From the NCBI GenBank assembly GCA_029834535.1, contig JAQMWT010000675.1:62001-126000 (forward strand): a stretch of DNA of 64,000 nucleotides, in the 5' to 3' direction. Position numbers and translations under genes: made by a program. This document shows, piece after piece, positions 27,736 through 37,916 of this stretch. The stretch is from Chrysophaeum taylorii (taxonomy: Eukaryota > Sar > Pelagophyceae > Pelagomonadales > Pelagomonadaceae). Within the stretch, counting starts at the first letter, position 1. Every line of letters begins with the position of its first letter. A model generated the notes under the pieces. That model searched no databases. It saw nothing but the letters and a program-made list of their open reading frames with translations, and had not been told where the DNA came from.

Positions 27736-30700
27736 CCTAATATCTTCAAGAGGTGCTTCGTGGCGGGGTGGTCTGGACCAAAGTTCTTTGTGTAAATTCC
27801 GACGGCGCGGTCTACAATCCAAGTTAACGCCTCGCCGTGCTCACCCTCCTTGGCGGCGACCAGCACGTCGGCGAGCCGCACCAAGGTCTCGCCCACCTCA
27901 TTGTGGTCCTCGTCAGAAACTAACTCCAGGATGCCGATGCTTTTCTCGTACTTGTCTTTGGCCTCCTCCGATTTGCCCTGCGCCTGCAGCACCGAGGCGA
28001 GCCTTGCGAGAAACGTCGCGACGACGACCTGCGGCTGCTTCGGGCCCGACGACGACGACGCCTTCTCCTCAAACTCCTCGAGCGCGCTACGGTACGTTTC
28101 CTCGGCCAAACCGTACATACGCTGCGTCTCGAACAACGCGGCCAGCTTCTCGAGACGCGTCGTGTTTCGTCCAACCATCTCCTCCTCTTCGTCCATCTTC
28201 TGCGCGCGGCGGTAAGCCTCCTCGGCTTGCTCGTACTGGCCCTGCGCCGCCGCGTCTCCACATAACAAGACCCAGGCAGGCTCACCATGTCGCTCAAAGC
28301 GCGAGCGGCGTTGTCGAGGGACGTCGCGTCGGGGTGCGACGGCTTGGGCGCCGCCTCATGGCGTACCTCCTCCTGGATAAGAGTGTGCTCGTCGTTTGTG
28401 TACAGCGACTTGGTGACGGCCTTGTTGTCGTCGTCGTCGTCGTCGTGATTGCACTGCCGGCGCGCCGTGGACGATATGTTGCCCAGTACCAGCGCGTAGT
28501 TCGGATGTTCGTCGCCAACGCTCTTTGCCATGGTGGCGAGGGCGCGGTGGAACAAGTGCTCGGCTTGGTCGAATTTGCGCTACGGAGGAGGAGGAGGAGG
28601 AGTATGCGGCACGACGACGCAGGATGCGTTTGGACAAAACAAGAAACTCGTTACATGTTTACAAAAAACACAGAGGAGCAAGCACCTGAGCGCACAACGA
28701 CAACGCGAGGTTGTTCAACGTGAGTCCGTAATGCGGATGCAGCTCACCAACCGTCGTCTCGAAAATGCCGGCAGCACGGCGGTAGAGGCGCTCGGCTCGC
28801 TCGTACTTTGCCTGATTTTTGTACACGTCGGCGAGCCTGACGAGCGCGTCTGCCAAGCTCGGGTTGGACGCGCCAAACACCTCCTCGCGAATTTTGGCAG
28901 CCCGTTCGTACAGCGGCGTCGCCTCGTCAAAGTTTCCCTGCTTGGTCCAAAAAACGGCGAGATTGATGAGCGACACCGCCACGTCGGGGTGGGACGGACC
29001 AAGCGTCTCTTCGCGAATTTCCAGAGCGCGGTCGAACAGAGGCTTTGCCTCGTTGGGTTTTCCCTGTCGCGACGTATCATTCGGCCTCCTGTTGCCTAAA
29101 ACAATCACAGCACACACCTGAGCTTCGAGCAGCGTAGCGATATTGTTGAGCGAGAGAGCAATCTTCGGGTGCTTCGCGTGGAACGCCCTTTCTTCGATCG
29201 CGAGTCCTCGCCGCTGCGTCGCCAGCGCCTCCTCGTACTTGCCCTGAGCATTAAGGACACCCGTGAGGTTGTTGAGATCGTTTGCCACTTCAGGATGATC
29301 CTCGCCGTAATACATTTCGTCGATCTTTAGAGCTCGACGTTTGAGTTTCTCGGCTTCCGCGTACTCGCCCTGCGCTTCGAGAGTCAAGGACGCCAGAGCG
29401 CGCGACCCGCACGAATCCTTCCTCCAACAACATGGCGAGCAGGTGGAGCCACGAGGAGAGACCGGGGTGGTCCGAGCCGAGTGCCCGCTCCGCGATTTCA
29501 ATGCAGCGCCTTCGCAGCGGCAGGGACTCCTCGTACTTGCCCTGCGGAATGGTCGCGTACAAAGTTGTCGTCGAACGCGTCAAAACATTCAAAAACCTTT
29601 TTTACCTGACCGCTCAAAGCTAAAGCGAGCCAAATGAGCGAGTTTGCGAGCGCCATGGCATTTTCGGGGCCAGCATCCTCGTTGATCTTGACGGCGCGCT
29701 CGAGATGCGAGATGGCCTCGCCGTACTGTCCTCGCGACCTCAATAACGAAGCTACGTGAGTGAGCACGCGCGCCACGTTGGGGTGGGACGGGCCCAGCAC
29801 CCGTTCGCAAATATCGAGGGCGCGGTCGAACAGCTGCTTGGCCTCGTTGTTCTTGCCCTACGCTCGTCGGGGCGTCGTTGCTCGCCAATCCGCGACAACA
29901 CCCCACCTGATTCTTCAAGAATCGAGCTAGGTTGGTCGCCAACGACGCGACGCTGGTATCGTCCGGCCCAAAGGCCCTCTCGTACATCGAGAGTGCCTGG
30001 CGGTACATTTCCTCGGCCTCGTTGAGTTTTCCCAAATCCTCGAGCAGCAAACCGAAGTTCTTGACATTCTCTGCAACCCCAGGATCGCTCGAGTCCTTTT
30101 CAATCTTGAGCAAGCGACGATAAAGGCCCTCTGCCTCGGCGTATTTTCCCTATTTAAAGTCGTGTTGTCCGTCGCCCTCCAAAAAGGTTCAACAACACCC
30201 CACACCTTATTGAACAAAAGCAGGGCCGAGTCGTCGAGCGCCGCCGCGCAATCCAGGCTCTCTGGTCCGCGTAGACTCGCAACGATACGGAGCATCTCGT
30301 TCGCGTGTTCTTCGCCCACTGCCAAATCCTCGTCGGAACGCGGTGATATGTCGTTTAGTGCAGTGAACATCATGTTGTGCAGCTGCGCCAGTTCACCATC
30401 CGGCATCGCGTAAACCATCTCGTCGTCCTCGCCGAGACTTCGAGAGATCGCTGTTGTTATCTCGCGGTCGAGCTGCTCGCGGATAGCGCCCGCGGTTGGT
30501 CGGCTGCCCGGGTCGCCGTCCTTACACTGGTCTGCGAGCGCGAGGAGTAGATTGCGCACATTGTCGTCGTCTTCTTTGCTACTCGGTGGTGGCAATTCGT
30601 TCATCATGACGCCGGCGACGACCCCCCACGACCACTGGTCCTGCGTCTTGGCGGCGACGGCGACGGACCGAACAACGTCCACCGGCGCCGCGCAACTCGT

Positions 30701-31660
30701 GTCGACCTTAAACCTCCGCGTCGAAGTCAAGTCCGGCACCCCCGCTCCTTCTTCAAGCTCCAACAATCGCCGCGTTTCGGGCGAAGAGTACGCTGGCGTG
30801 CAACCTCGGAAAAGTCGGCGCAAATCGCTTCCTCGCTGCGTCTCGGCGGCGGCCACGAACGCTCGAGCTCGGAAATCCGCTTCTTCAACACAACCCGAAC
30901 TGTCGAGCCCCATGTCCTTCACGAACTCGCCAAGCTGGTGGATATTCATGGTCTCGATGTCATAGCCGCTCAATGATGCTGTCTTGATCGTCGAAGCGCC
31001 AAAGCCGGTGAGCTTGACGGTGCCGAGCCTCGACGCCGACGAACCGTGCTGCTGCTTCGGCTGAGGCGTGCACCACAGCCACTCGCCGAAGCTAGTGATG
31101 AGCGGTGCAAGAAAACTGGCCTCGGCGGCGTCAGCATCCTGCTGGGTCGTCATCATCGCGTTGTCGTCGAGCGTCAGTTCGACGAGTATATTTGAGGGCT
31201 TGACGTCCCAGTGCGTCGCGCCGCGCGCGTGCATGTGCTCGAGGCCACGCGCGACCATCAGGGCTACTGTTGCGGCTTCCGTTGCCGTCAAGCTCCCCAT
31301 AACGTCGGCCAGCGTTTTGCCGCCCGGGACGAGGTCCATCACGAAGACGTAGTAGTAGCAGCTATTCGTCGCAAAGGCAGCGCGAAGTCCAACGAGGTTC
31401 GGGTGCTGACCGAGGTTGAGCATCAGACTGGCCTCGCGCGCGGGTGGACCGAGTATTTTGACGCGCTCGCTGTCAGAGACTGGCTGCCCATCTCGGTCTC
31501 CGAGAGAGATTACCTTGGCCGCCTCCTTCCAGGTCTTGTTGCAGTGCACACTGTACACATCGCCGAACTCGCCAGCGCCGAGGAAGCCGACGACGCGCCG
31601 GATCGCCTTCACGCCCTCGCCTCTCAGTTCGTGTCCGGGTTCAAGCCGAATGCGGTCCAT
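27720..31660 (-). CDS. Protein kinase-like / kinesin-light-chain-type TPR protein, eight exons
   Basis: Proposed exons: 31660-30206, 30149-29907, 29857-29606, 29541-29413, 29369-29118, 29063-28686, 28579-28286 and 28241-27720 (1174 residues). Introns are 43-106 bp, all GT-AG and all phase 0. Exon 1 holds a kinase domain (FLGAGEFGDVYSV, AAKVISL, ATHWDVKPSNIL, KLTGFGAS). The HRD arginine is Trp and the DFG aspartate is Gly, so it is probably a pseudokinase. Exons 2-8 encode ~42-residue KLC-type TPRs (GKYAEAEGLYRRLLKIEKD, GEYAEAEKLKRRALKIDEMY). Each intron falls just before the GKYxEA position of a repeat. The last residues (GSEDG) and the stop come from LTR sequence, so the C-terminus may be truncated. 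The exon 4/5 junction (GGATTC|GTGCGG) is the least certain. The start at 31660 precedes MDRIRLEPGHEL. Confidence 0.8.
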
Positions 31661-32697
31661 GGTTCTTCGTTGTCTCTGGTCCACCGAACAAAAGTCAGTC
31701 GTTACAAAAAAAAAGTACAAACGGTAAACGGACATTGCGGAAAAACGGGTAGTAAGGGTTTTCGAAATCGTGGATAACGGGTAGGTAGGGTTATTGAACT
31801 CATTATTACACTGCCCCATCAATCCCTGAGCCTTTTGCGAGGGCATCCCCACCCTCCCAGCGTAGGTTGGCACCTATTCGCCTCCCAGGCGGACCGGTTG
31901 GCAGCCGGAACGTTCGCAGTGGGACGGGGTATGGCCGGGGGGCGAAGACGGAAGGATATCGACGAGTTGGTTGTCAGTCACATCGCGGTCTCCTCGTCGC
32001 ATGGCGACAAGCTTGATGGTCACTCTCCGCCGACCGACCTTTCGGCGCTCCTCGTCTACAGGCCCGTGATTCCGGACTGGCTCCTGTCGGTCCGGCCTGG
32101 CTTCCATTCTCGGGAGAGGTCTGAAGTTAGTTAGTTAGTTAGTTAGTTGGTTATTACGGGATCAATTGTTGGGGGCTCCAGCGTCGTCATCCACGACGAT
32201 GATGTTGCGACGCCCGGAAACAAAGGCTGGTGCGAACCTTCGTCAGTTACGCGCGACCCACCGCGCAGCAACGTGTTGTAGTTCGATGGCGACGCACAAC
32301 AAAGTGGGGTGTCGAGGGCATGGGGGAGCAATAAAAAATATGCAGCCAACAAATCCAGACCCGCAACTCGCGGTTGCAGAAAGATTTAATTCCCCACCAC
32401 CACCACGTGAGACTCGTTTATGACACCGCTGCGGCCAGCCCATATGGATGGATCATGAGACTCGGTAGTAATATTCGTAGTTTAGTTTGAACAACAATTA
32501 GACGACGAGGCGCAGAGTTCATCTCATATGCGAGCTCTCCTCAAACCCAGATCATCACCTCGAGCAGGCTAGAGCCGACAAGCAAGGTTATCTATCTATT
32601 CGCCGCCCGCCCTGGGGGGAGCGACCCCGCATTCACACTCTCGAAAAATCAACTATGACGCGCATCTATGATACGTAGAGAAGGCCAGCCTGAACCC
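31661..32697. other. Intergenic region with LINE-type 3' end
   Basis: Apart from the kinase-gene promoter side and the repeat listed next, no gene was seen. Plus-strand ORF 31835-32134 is not credible because its last residues simply translate the repeat shared with 43.8 kb. Confidence 0.5.
32061..32146 (+). mobile_element. LINE-like 3' end with GTTA tail
   Basis: The sequence from about GTGATTCCGGACTGGCTCC to CGGGAGAGGTCTGAAG, followed by (TTAG)n, matches in inverted orientation 43801-43886. There it follows the C-terminal coding end of a non-LTR retrotransposon. A 5'-truncated insertion or partner SINE ending in a tetranucleotide tail is inferred. Confidence 0.7.
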
Positions 32698-32973
32698 CTA
32701 ATCTTGCTTGGATCCTTTCTCGAGGAGCCATCGTCGCCGAACGATGAGGCACCATAACGTCGCCGGGAGAAAGGGAACAAAAATGAGATACAAACCTTTA
32801 ATTGCTTGAACATCGACGGTGAGCTCGAGGATGAGGAATATGGCACCGAGGACGAGGAACACGCTGTACATGCCGAGAATGAAGTTGTAGTTGATGCCTT
32901 CCACGGGCCTCAACTGCGGAGGCCGGCGTCACACACGGCCAAGGAAAAAAGCGCGACTCACAAGAAACATCAT
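32698..32973 (-). CDS. Small two-transmembrane protein with a 48-bp intron (hypothetical)
   Basis: Exon 1 is 32973-32962 (MMFL) and exon 2 is 32913-32698. The intron (32961-32914) has a strong GTGAGT donor and a CCGCAG acceptor. The joined protein is 75 residues. It starts MMFLLRPVEGINYNFILGMY and has two hydrophobic helices (YSVFLVLGAIFLILELTV and LYLIFVPFLPATLWCLIV), then a basic tail (RRRWLLEKGSKQD). Without splicing there is no in-frame ATG, so the intron decides the start. No family was recognised; it is likely a small ER or organelle membrane protein. Confidence 0.55.
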
Positions 32974-33048
32974 CGCCTATACTATACAATCGTACAATTT
33001 AGAAACGGACACAACACAACGGACTAAAGAGTCATAGTACCGGATCAT

Positions 33049-36000
33049 TTAATTAGATGGTGGTGGTCGTCGTCGTCGTCTTCCGTCGGCGTAGCGCCGG
33101 CGGAGCTTGGAGCGCAGGGCAGTTGCCTTAACGCCGCCCAGAAGCTTCGAAGCGCGGGAGAGGTGTTGGGGAGGGTGCGCGGTGGGATCGTTTGTTATTT
33201 CCACGTCGGGTGTGTCCTCCTCCACTTGGCGTGGTTGGTGGTGCAACTGACTCGCGTCGCACGGGTGGGGATTAGGAATGAGGTTGGCGCGCTTGGTGGC
33301 AAGAGCCCCGCAGAGGAGGTTGAGCATGCGTTTCGATGCCTTGGAGAGGTCGTAGTTTCGCGAGGCGCGGAGGGCGGCGAGTTTCATGCGGTGCCTTCGA
33401 TCGGGGTGCGCAACCAGCCAGGTGATCTGGGCCACGGCATCCCGGTAGTCGGAGGTGTTGTGGAGTCTGGCGTTGTGGCCGTGGGTGGCGTACTCTTCGG
33501 CGCCCGAGCCGAGGGGAAGGACGGGGACGCAGCCGGCGGCCATGGCCTCGAGGCCCGTGCGCCCGAAAGCCTGCCAGAAGGACATGTCGAGGAAGACGTC
33601 GGCCTCGGCGAAGAGGTCGGCGACCTGGCGTCGCGCGAGCGTGCCGTGGTGCTCGAACCAGTCGGTGGATAGGAGGCGGTGCGCGGCCACGTAGGCTCGG
33701 AGCTCTTCGGGCGCGCAGCCGAACGTGTGGACGGACACCTTGTTTCCGAGCGCGCGTTTGAGGTCGGCGACGACCCGCAGGGTGGCGAGGGGGTTGCGTC
33801 GCGGCGTGGAGGGCCGGAGCATCGCGACGACGCGGACGGCGTCGGAGGGGTCGCGGGCGTCGCGGCGAGCGCGGTCGAAGGCAGAGAGGTCGAGCGACGG
33901 CAGCACCTTGGCGACCGAGACGTTGTGGGCGTTTGCGACTTTAGTCTGGAGCCACGCGGTCTTGGCGAAGAGGACCATGCCGTCGACGAGGGTGTAGGAG
34001 TCCTTGGCCTGCTGCCTTTGGTGATCCGAGAGGTTGTCGAAGTCGGCTTCGTAGTCCTGGATGAAGTAGGCGGTAAGGAGGCGGGGGTGGCAGGCGGCGA
34101 GGTATCCGACGGTCTCGACCGTCGTAAAGAGGGTCGCTATGAGGATGTCGAAGGAGGCGACGATGGGGTAGAGGGCGTGGGCGAGGTCGACGGGGGCGCG
34201 GACGTTGTCGGGGTACGCGACGAGGAAGGGAGGGTCGACGTCGGGGAAGTTTGTCTCGAAGGCTCGGCGCGTCCACTCCGATACGGCGACCATCGCGCAC
34301 GCGCCGCGCTGCCGCAGGCCCGAGGCCTGGTTGACGATCGAGATCCAGCCGCCGTGCATCGCGAGGCCGTCGTCGTCGTCGTTTTTTTTGGCGTCCGGCG
34401 CGCCTTTTCCTCCTCCTCGTCGTCGTCGTCGAATGGGGTTAAGGACGAAGAGCACGCGCAGGACGCGCTCTTGGCGGCAGCCGAGGGCGCCGTGGACGGT
34501 GGTCGCGACGCGGCGGCGCGTCTCGCGCAGTTGAATGTTGGCTTCGAGGGCGCGGACGGCGCTCGCGAGCTGCTTGCCCCAGCGCGCGCGCATGATCTGC
34601 TTGGCGCGCTTGGACAGCTCGACGCGGCGCGCGTCGCCGTAGGACTTGGATTTGTGGTGCCAGACGTAGGCCTCGTCGACGACCTTGAGCTTAAAGCCGA
34701 GGCGCGCGGCGCGGAGGCAGTAGTCGTTTTCTTCCCCAAAGCCGTGGGGAAAGGCGACGTCGTCCATAAGACCCACGGCGTCGACGACGTCGCGCTTGAC
34801 CAACAAGCAGAAGCCGTTCAGCACGGGGACGTCGACGAGAGCGCGACGCGACGCGCGGAAAACTGCTTCGTCGACGCCGACGGGCGTCCAGGATCCTCCC
34901 GGAAGGAGTTCGTTTTTGGACCAGTCCGTCGTGCCGTTGATGCCCGCGTCCCGGAGGTTTGGGACGGACTGGTACGACGCGGCGTTCGAGAGGGGGCCGA
35001 CGATTCCGATCTCGGGGCTCGAAAAGGCCGCTCCTAATAGCGCGTCGAGCCATCGCCTCGACACAATTTCCGCGTCCGAGTTGAGCAGGCAGTAGGCGTC
35101 GTAGTTTTCGTCTCGGCGAGCCGCGCGCAACCCAAAGTTTATCGCGCGCGTGTAGCCGTCGAGCTTCGCCGCGCCGTCCCAGTTTATCAACCGCACGGCC
35201 GGCCGCCGATGCTCGACCAGTTTTTCGAGCTGCGCGAGCGTCGCGGCCGTCGACAAGTCGTTCACCAGGTACAGCGCGTAAAACGCTTCGTCGTCGTCGT
35301 CGTCGTCAGCGTGTTTAAAAATCGAGGCGACGCACTTGAGAACCCACTCGACCGCGTCGCGGACCGTCACGATGATCGCGACCCTTCGCCCATTCACCGC
35401 CGGGCTTTTTGTCGCCTGCTCATCGTTCCGGTCGACGACGACGCACTCGTCCCGGTACGACACGGGAACGGCGACCTTGACGTAGGTGTCGACGCCCGCG
35501 ATGCCGTCGTGAAACCTGTTGGCGCACGACTTGAGGTAGCAGGTCGAGGTTGATCCGACGTAGGAAAAGCCCTTGCACTTTTGAAGCGCGGCGCACCGGG
35601 TCTTGCAGTGGCTCGTGTCGTCGCTCTCTACGTAGTTGTTCGGCCAATCGCACGAGCGGATCGCCGCGTTGGCGACAAACTTCCACCGTACCGCCTCGTA
35701 CGACCGCGCCGCGTGCTCGGCGGCGCGCGCGACGACCGGCGGTGCGACGACGTCGAGCAGCGGCTCGTCTTCGTCCGTCGACGTGATTAACGCGCGCCGC
35801 GCCACCACCACCGGCACGTTGGCAGCGAACATGCGGCGCGCGAGCTCGTCGCCCGGAAAAAAAGTGGTCGCGTCTTCAATTTTCTTCTCCTCGAAGAGAC
35901 GGTCGAGGTAGGGCGCGAACCGCTCGACCCTTGTCAAGTGGATTGCGAAGAACGACGAGTCGACGCACACCTTTTTTTTGAAATCGTTGAGCGGTATCAC

Positions 36001-36723
36001 CCGCTGCTCGGGATAAGATTCCTCGTTTGTCGTCGGGTCGTCCTCCGGTCCGTCTTTCCTCGCGCACCGGGACTGTCGGTTCGAGACTGGCGCGACGAGG
36101 GTCGAGGGTTCCCTCGCGTAGTCAGAGTCGTCGTCGAAGGCATCGCGCATCGCGCGAATCGCGTCCGGCGACGCGAGGGACCTGCACGACGCGAGAATCA
36201 AAATCTCGTAGTCGGCGAGCCGAGCCGTTCGCTGAATAGCGTTCCAGACGGCGACGCGCGACCCGTCGACGAGAACCCACGGCATCGGCCCCTGAGGAAC
36301 AACATCCGAAAACACGACGAGGTCGTAGTCCTCGGCCTCCTTCCATCGCGAAAGAGGATCGCAGCGTTCGCCTTTCAGAGAGACGACGGCGACCAGAGTG
36401 CTGCTGGATTTTGTGTTGGTGCCAAACCCGCACTTTAGGACGGGGTCCTTCCCCCAGTTCCGATCATTTTCGGCACACGCGCGTGTGCCGTTCTTCTTCT
36501 CTAACGTCGTGGCGAACCGACGATGGCTGGCGAGGAGGTGTCCGCCGCCGCCGATTCGCGACATGAAGAGAATAATGCCACCACCACCACCGCAGGCCAG
36601 AAGACCGCAGACAACGCGAAGCGTCGACGACGACCGCTTCGTCGCTCGTCGGGAGACGACTGGCGGCGGTTTTGGGGGAAGGCGCCCCGACCGCCGCTCC
36701 ATGGTCGTCGTATTACGGTCCAT
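33049..36723 (-). CDS. Type II membrane PAN-GT2-GT4 glycosyltransferase fusion
   Basis: This is 1224 residues from the ATG at 36723; the frame extends upstream only from GTG. A basic N-terminus precedes one membrane anchor (residues ~34-54, VVCGLLACGGGGGIILFM). A PAN/apple-like Cys module lies at ~354-404 (SCDWPNNY, SHCKTRCAALQKCKGFSYVG, TCYLKSC). A GT-A/GT2 domain lies at ~444-707 (VAIIVTVRDAVEWVLKCVAS, LLNSDAE near 549, GFGEENDYCLRA). A C-terminal GT-B/GT4-like domain lies at ~820-1100 (AYFIQDYEADF, VVAMLRPSTPRRN, WQAFGRTGLEAMAAGCVPVL). GT2-GT4 fusions of this kind are familiar from bacterial rhamnan/O-antigen synthesis. The inferred role is Golgi polysaccharide or glycoprotein synthesis, with two transfers in one chain. 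Confidence 0.85.
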   Translation of the reverse strand: MDRNTTTMERRSGRLPPKPPPVVSRRATKRSSSTLRVVCGLLACGGGGGIILFMSRIGGGGHLLASHRRFATTLEKKNGTRACAENDRNWGKDPVLKCGFGTNTKSSSTLVAVVSLKGERCDPLSRWKEAEDYDLVVFSDVVPQGPMPWVLVDGSRVAVWNAIQRTARLADYEILILASCRSLASPDAIRAMRDAFDDDSDYAREPSTLVAPVSNRQSRCARKDGPEDDPTTNEESYPEQRVIPLNDFKKKVCVDSSFFAIHLTRVERFAPYLDRLFEEKKIEDATTFFPGDELARRMFAANVPVVVARRALITSTDEDEPLLDVVAPPVVARAAEHAARSYEAVRWKFVANAAIRSCDWPNNYVESDDTSHCKTRCAALQKCKGFSYVGSTSTCYLKSCANRFHDGIAGVDTYVKVAVPVSYRDECVVVDRNDEQATKSPAVNGRRVAIIVTVRDAVEWVLKCVASIFKHADDDDDDEAFYALYLVNDLSTAATLAQLEKLVEHRRPAVRLINWDGAAKLDGYTRAINFGLRAARRDENYDAYCLLNSDAEIVSRRWLDALLGAAFSSPEIGIVGPLSNAASYQSVPNLRDAGINGTTDWSKNELLPGGSWTPVGVDEAVFRASRRALVDVPVLNGFCLLVKRDVVDAVGLMDDVAFPHGFGEENDYCLRAARLGFKLKVVDEAYVWHHKSKSYGDARRVELSKRAKQIMRARWGKQLASAVRALEANIQLRETRRRVATTVHGALGCRQERVLRVLFVLNPIRRRRRGGGKGAPDAKKNDDDDGLAMHGGWISIVNQASGLRQRGACAMVAVSEWTRRAFETNFPDVDPPFLVAYPDNVRAPVDLAHALYPIVASFDILIATLFTTVETVGYLAACHPRLLTAYFIQDYEADFDNLSDHQRQQAKDSYTLVDGMVLFAKTAWLQTKVANAHNVSVAKVLPSLDLSAFDRARRDARDPSDAVRVVAMLRPSTPRRNPLATLRVVADLKRALGNKVSVHTFGCAPEELRAYVAAHRLLSTDWFEHHGTLARRQVADLFAEADVFLDMSFWQAFGRTGLEAMAAGCVPVLPLGSGAEEYATHGHNARLHNTSDYRDAVAQITWLVAHPDRRHRMKLAALRASRNYDLSKASKRMLNLLCGALATKRANLIPNPHPCDASQLHHQPRQVEEDTPDVEITNDPTAHPPQHLSRASKLLGGVKATALRSKLRRRYADGRRRRRPPPSN

Positions 36724-37024
36724 CGTTAAAAAGGAAGAACGCCTAGGCTGAGTTATGAGTGACGTCACGCGCACAATATATTAATAGTAAACCACCACCA
36801 CCACCAACCACCACCACCAAAATGGTGGGTGTGGTGGTACCCGCCCGTCATAGTGGAGTGCGAAAATTCCCATCGTGGCGCGGCGCGCGACACATCGTCG
36901 TCGTCATCTTTGCCCGCCACCACAACCAAACTACATCCGGTCGCAGACAGACAGACAGACAGACAGACGAGGCCAGTCTCTTCACGTCCTCCTCCGAGCA
37001 CACTGTGTGTGTACCGCGATGTAG

Positions 37025-37263
37025 AGCTTCATCTCTCTCCACGTCGTCGCCGCCTTTGAGAGAGGCGAGGTCGACACAGAGCACATGCACGTTGACAAGG
37101 TTGTTTTCGGGTTGGTGCGCGTCACGGGCTTCGCGAAGAATTTCGAGCGGCGCCTCGCCAGTGCAGAGTGGCCCAAGGACGACGACACCACCAAGGTACG
37201 CGAGGCGCAGCAGATAAATGACGAGATCGCTCGCGCTGTGGAAGAGCTGAAGCAACACGCCTA
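37025..37263 (+). pseudogene. Coding-like fragment without start codon
   Basis: A 79-codon open stretch follows a stop and ends at TAG 37261-37263. It reads like protein (GEVDTEHMHVDKVVFGLVRV, NFERRLASAEWPKDDDTTKV, INDEIARAVEELKQHA). No family was recognised; it could be an exon or relic. Confidence 0.35.
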
Positions 37264-37916
37264 GAACTCGCTTCGCAAGCTCACCACCACCATAGAACTG
37301 CACGCGTACCTCGTCCGGATCGACGACTTCGCAGGACGCAGCGAGCTTACGTTACAGGTCCAACGAATATTGACGCGCGGTGCGACCGCCTCCTCAAAAG
37401 CTCGGCACGGCACCGGCCGAGGAGTACAAGTGAGCCTGTGGAGCATGACGCGAATCTTCGGGAGCGTTTCCTGTAAGTGTTGTTGGACCATCTTGGGGGG
37501 TCAAACACGCGTCGAATTCGGCCCTTACCTACCTTAGACGCGTCTCGGGCAGACATATAGACTACGTACTATAATGACGATGTCGCCGTAGGACGTCGAG
37601 CAGGTTGCGAGCTACGCAGGTCTCAGGGCTCATGTCGGGAGCCCGCCAGTTCCCATTGGATCCCCGATGCGCAGTTTCGGAGAATTCGGGTCGTAAAACC
37701 AATTATAAGAAAGAAAGAAGGCTTACCCCAATTATTGAAAGCTCGTACAGTTTGTACATACTTGTAGTAGTGGCCTTGAAAAAAACTGGGGTTTAGGGAC
37801 ATTGTTCCCACAGCAGACTTTGCAGTGCTTCGCACTCTTGCTGTCGGCGATGGCCTCTGGGGACGCAGGAGAGTGGGTGCGAACATGGCGCGTTCCAGCC
37901 GAAAAGCGGCGATTCG

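Noticed and set aside
29064-29117. Reading through the 54-bp intron 5 as coding
   Set aside because: It is open in frame, but it would insert VCAVIVLGNRRPNDTSRQ in the middle of a TPR exactly where the other introns sit, with good GTGTGT and ACAG ends. Retention as an isoform remains possible.
28659-29501. Treating the TPR pieces at 27.7-30.1 kb as several separate genes
   Set aside because: They join cleanly through GT-AG introns in phase 0 into one continuous TPR array with the kinase exon. The pieces lack their own credible starts.
31835-32134. Two ORFs (here and 43808-44122) ending in similar peptides (ExRSEVS)
   Set aside because: The shared C-terminus only reflects translation of the shared LINE 3' UTR. 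The real LINE frame ends earlier, at 43873.
33679-35037. Plus-strand 452-codon ORF
   Set aside because: Antisense shadow of the GT2-GT4 gene; Gly/Val/Glu-rich with no domain.
36848-37303. Minus-strand 151-codon ORF
   Set aside because: It translates the AGAC microsatellite as a CLSVCL run and overlaps a better coding-like plus-strand fragment.
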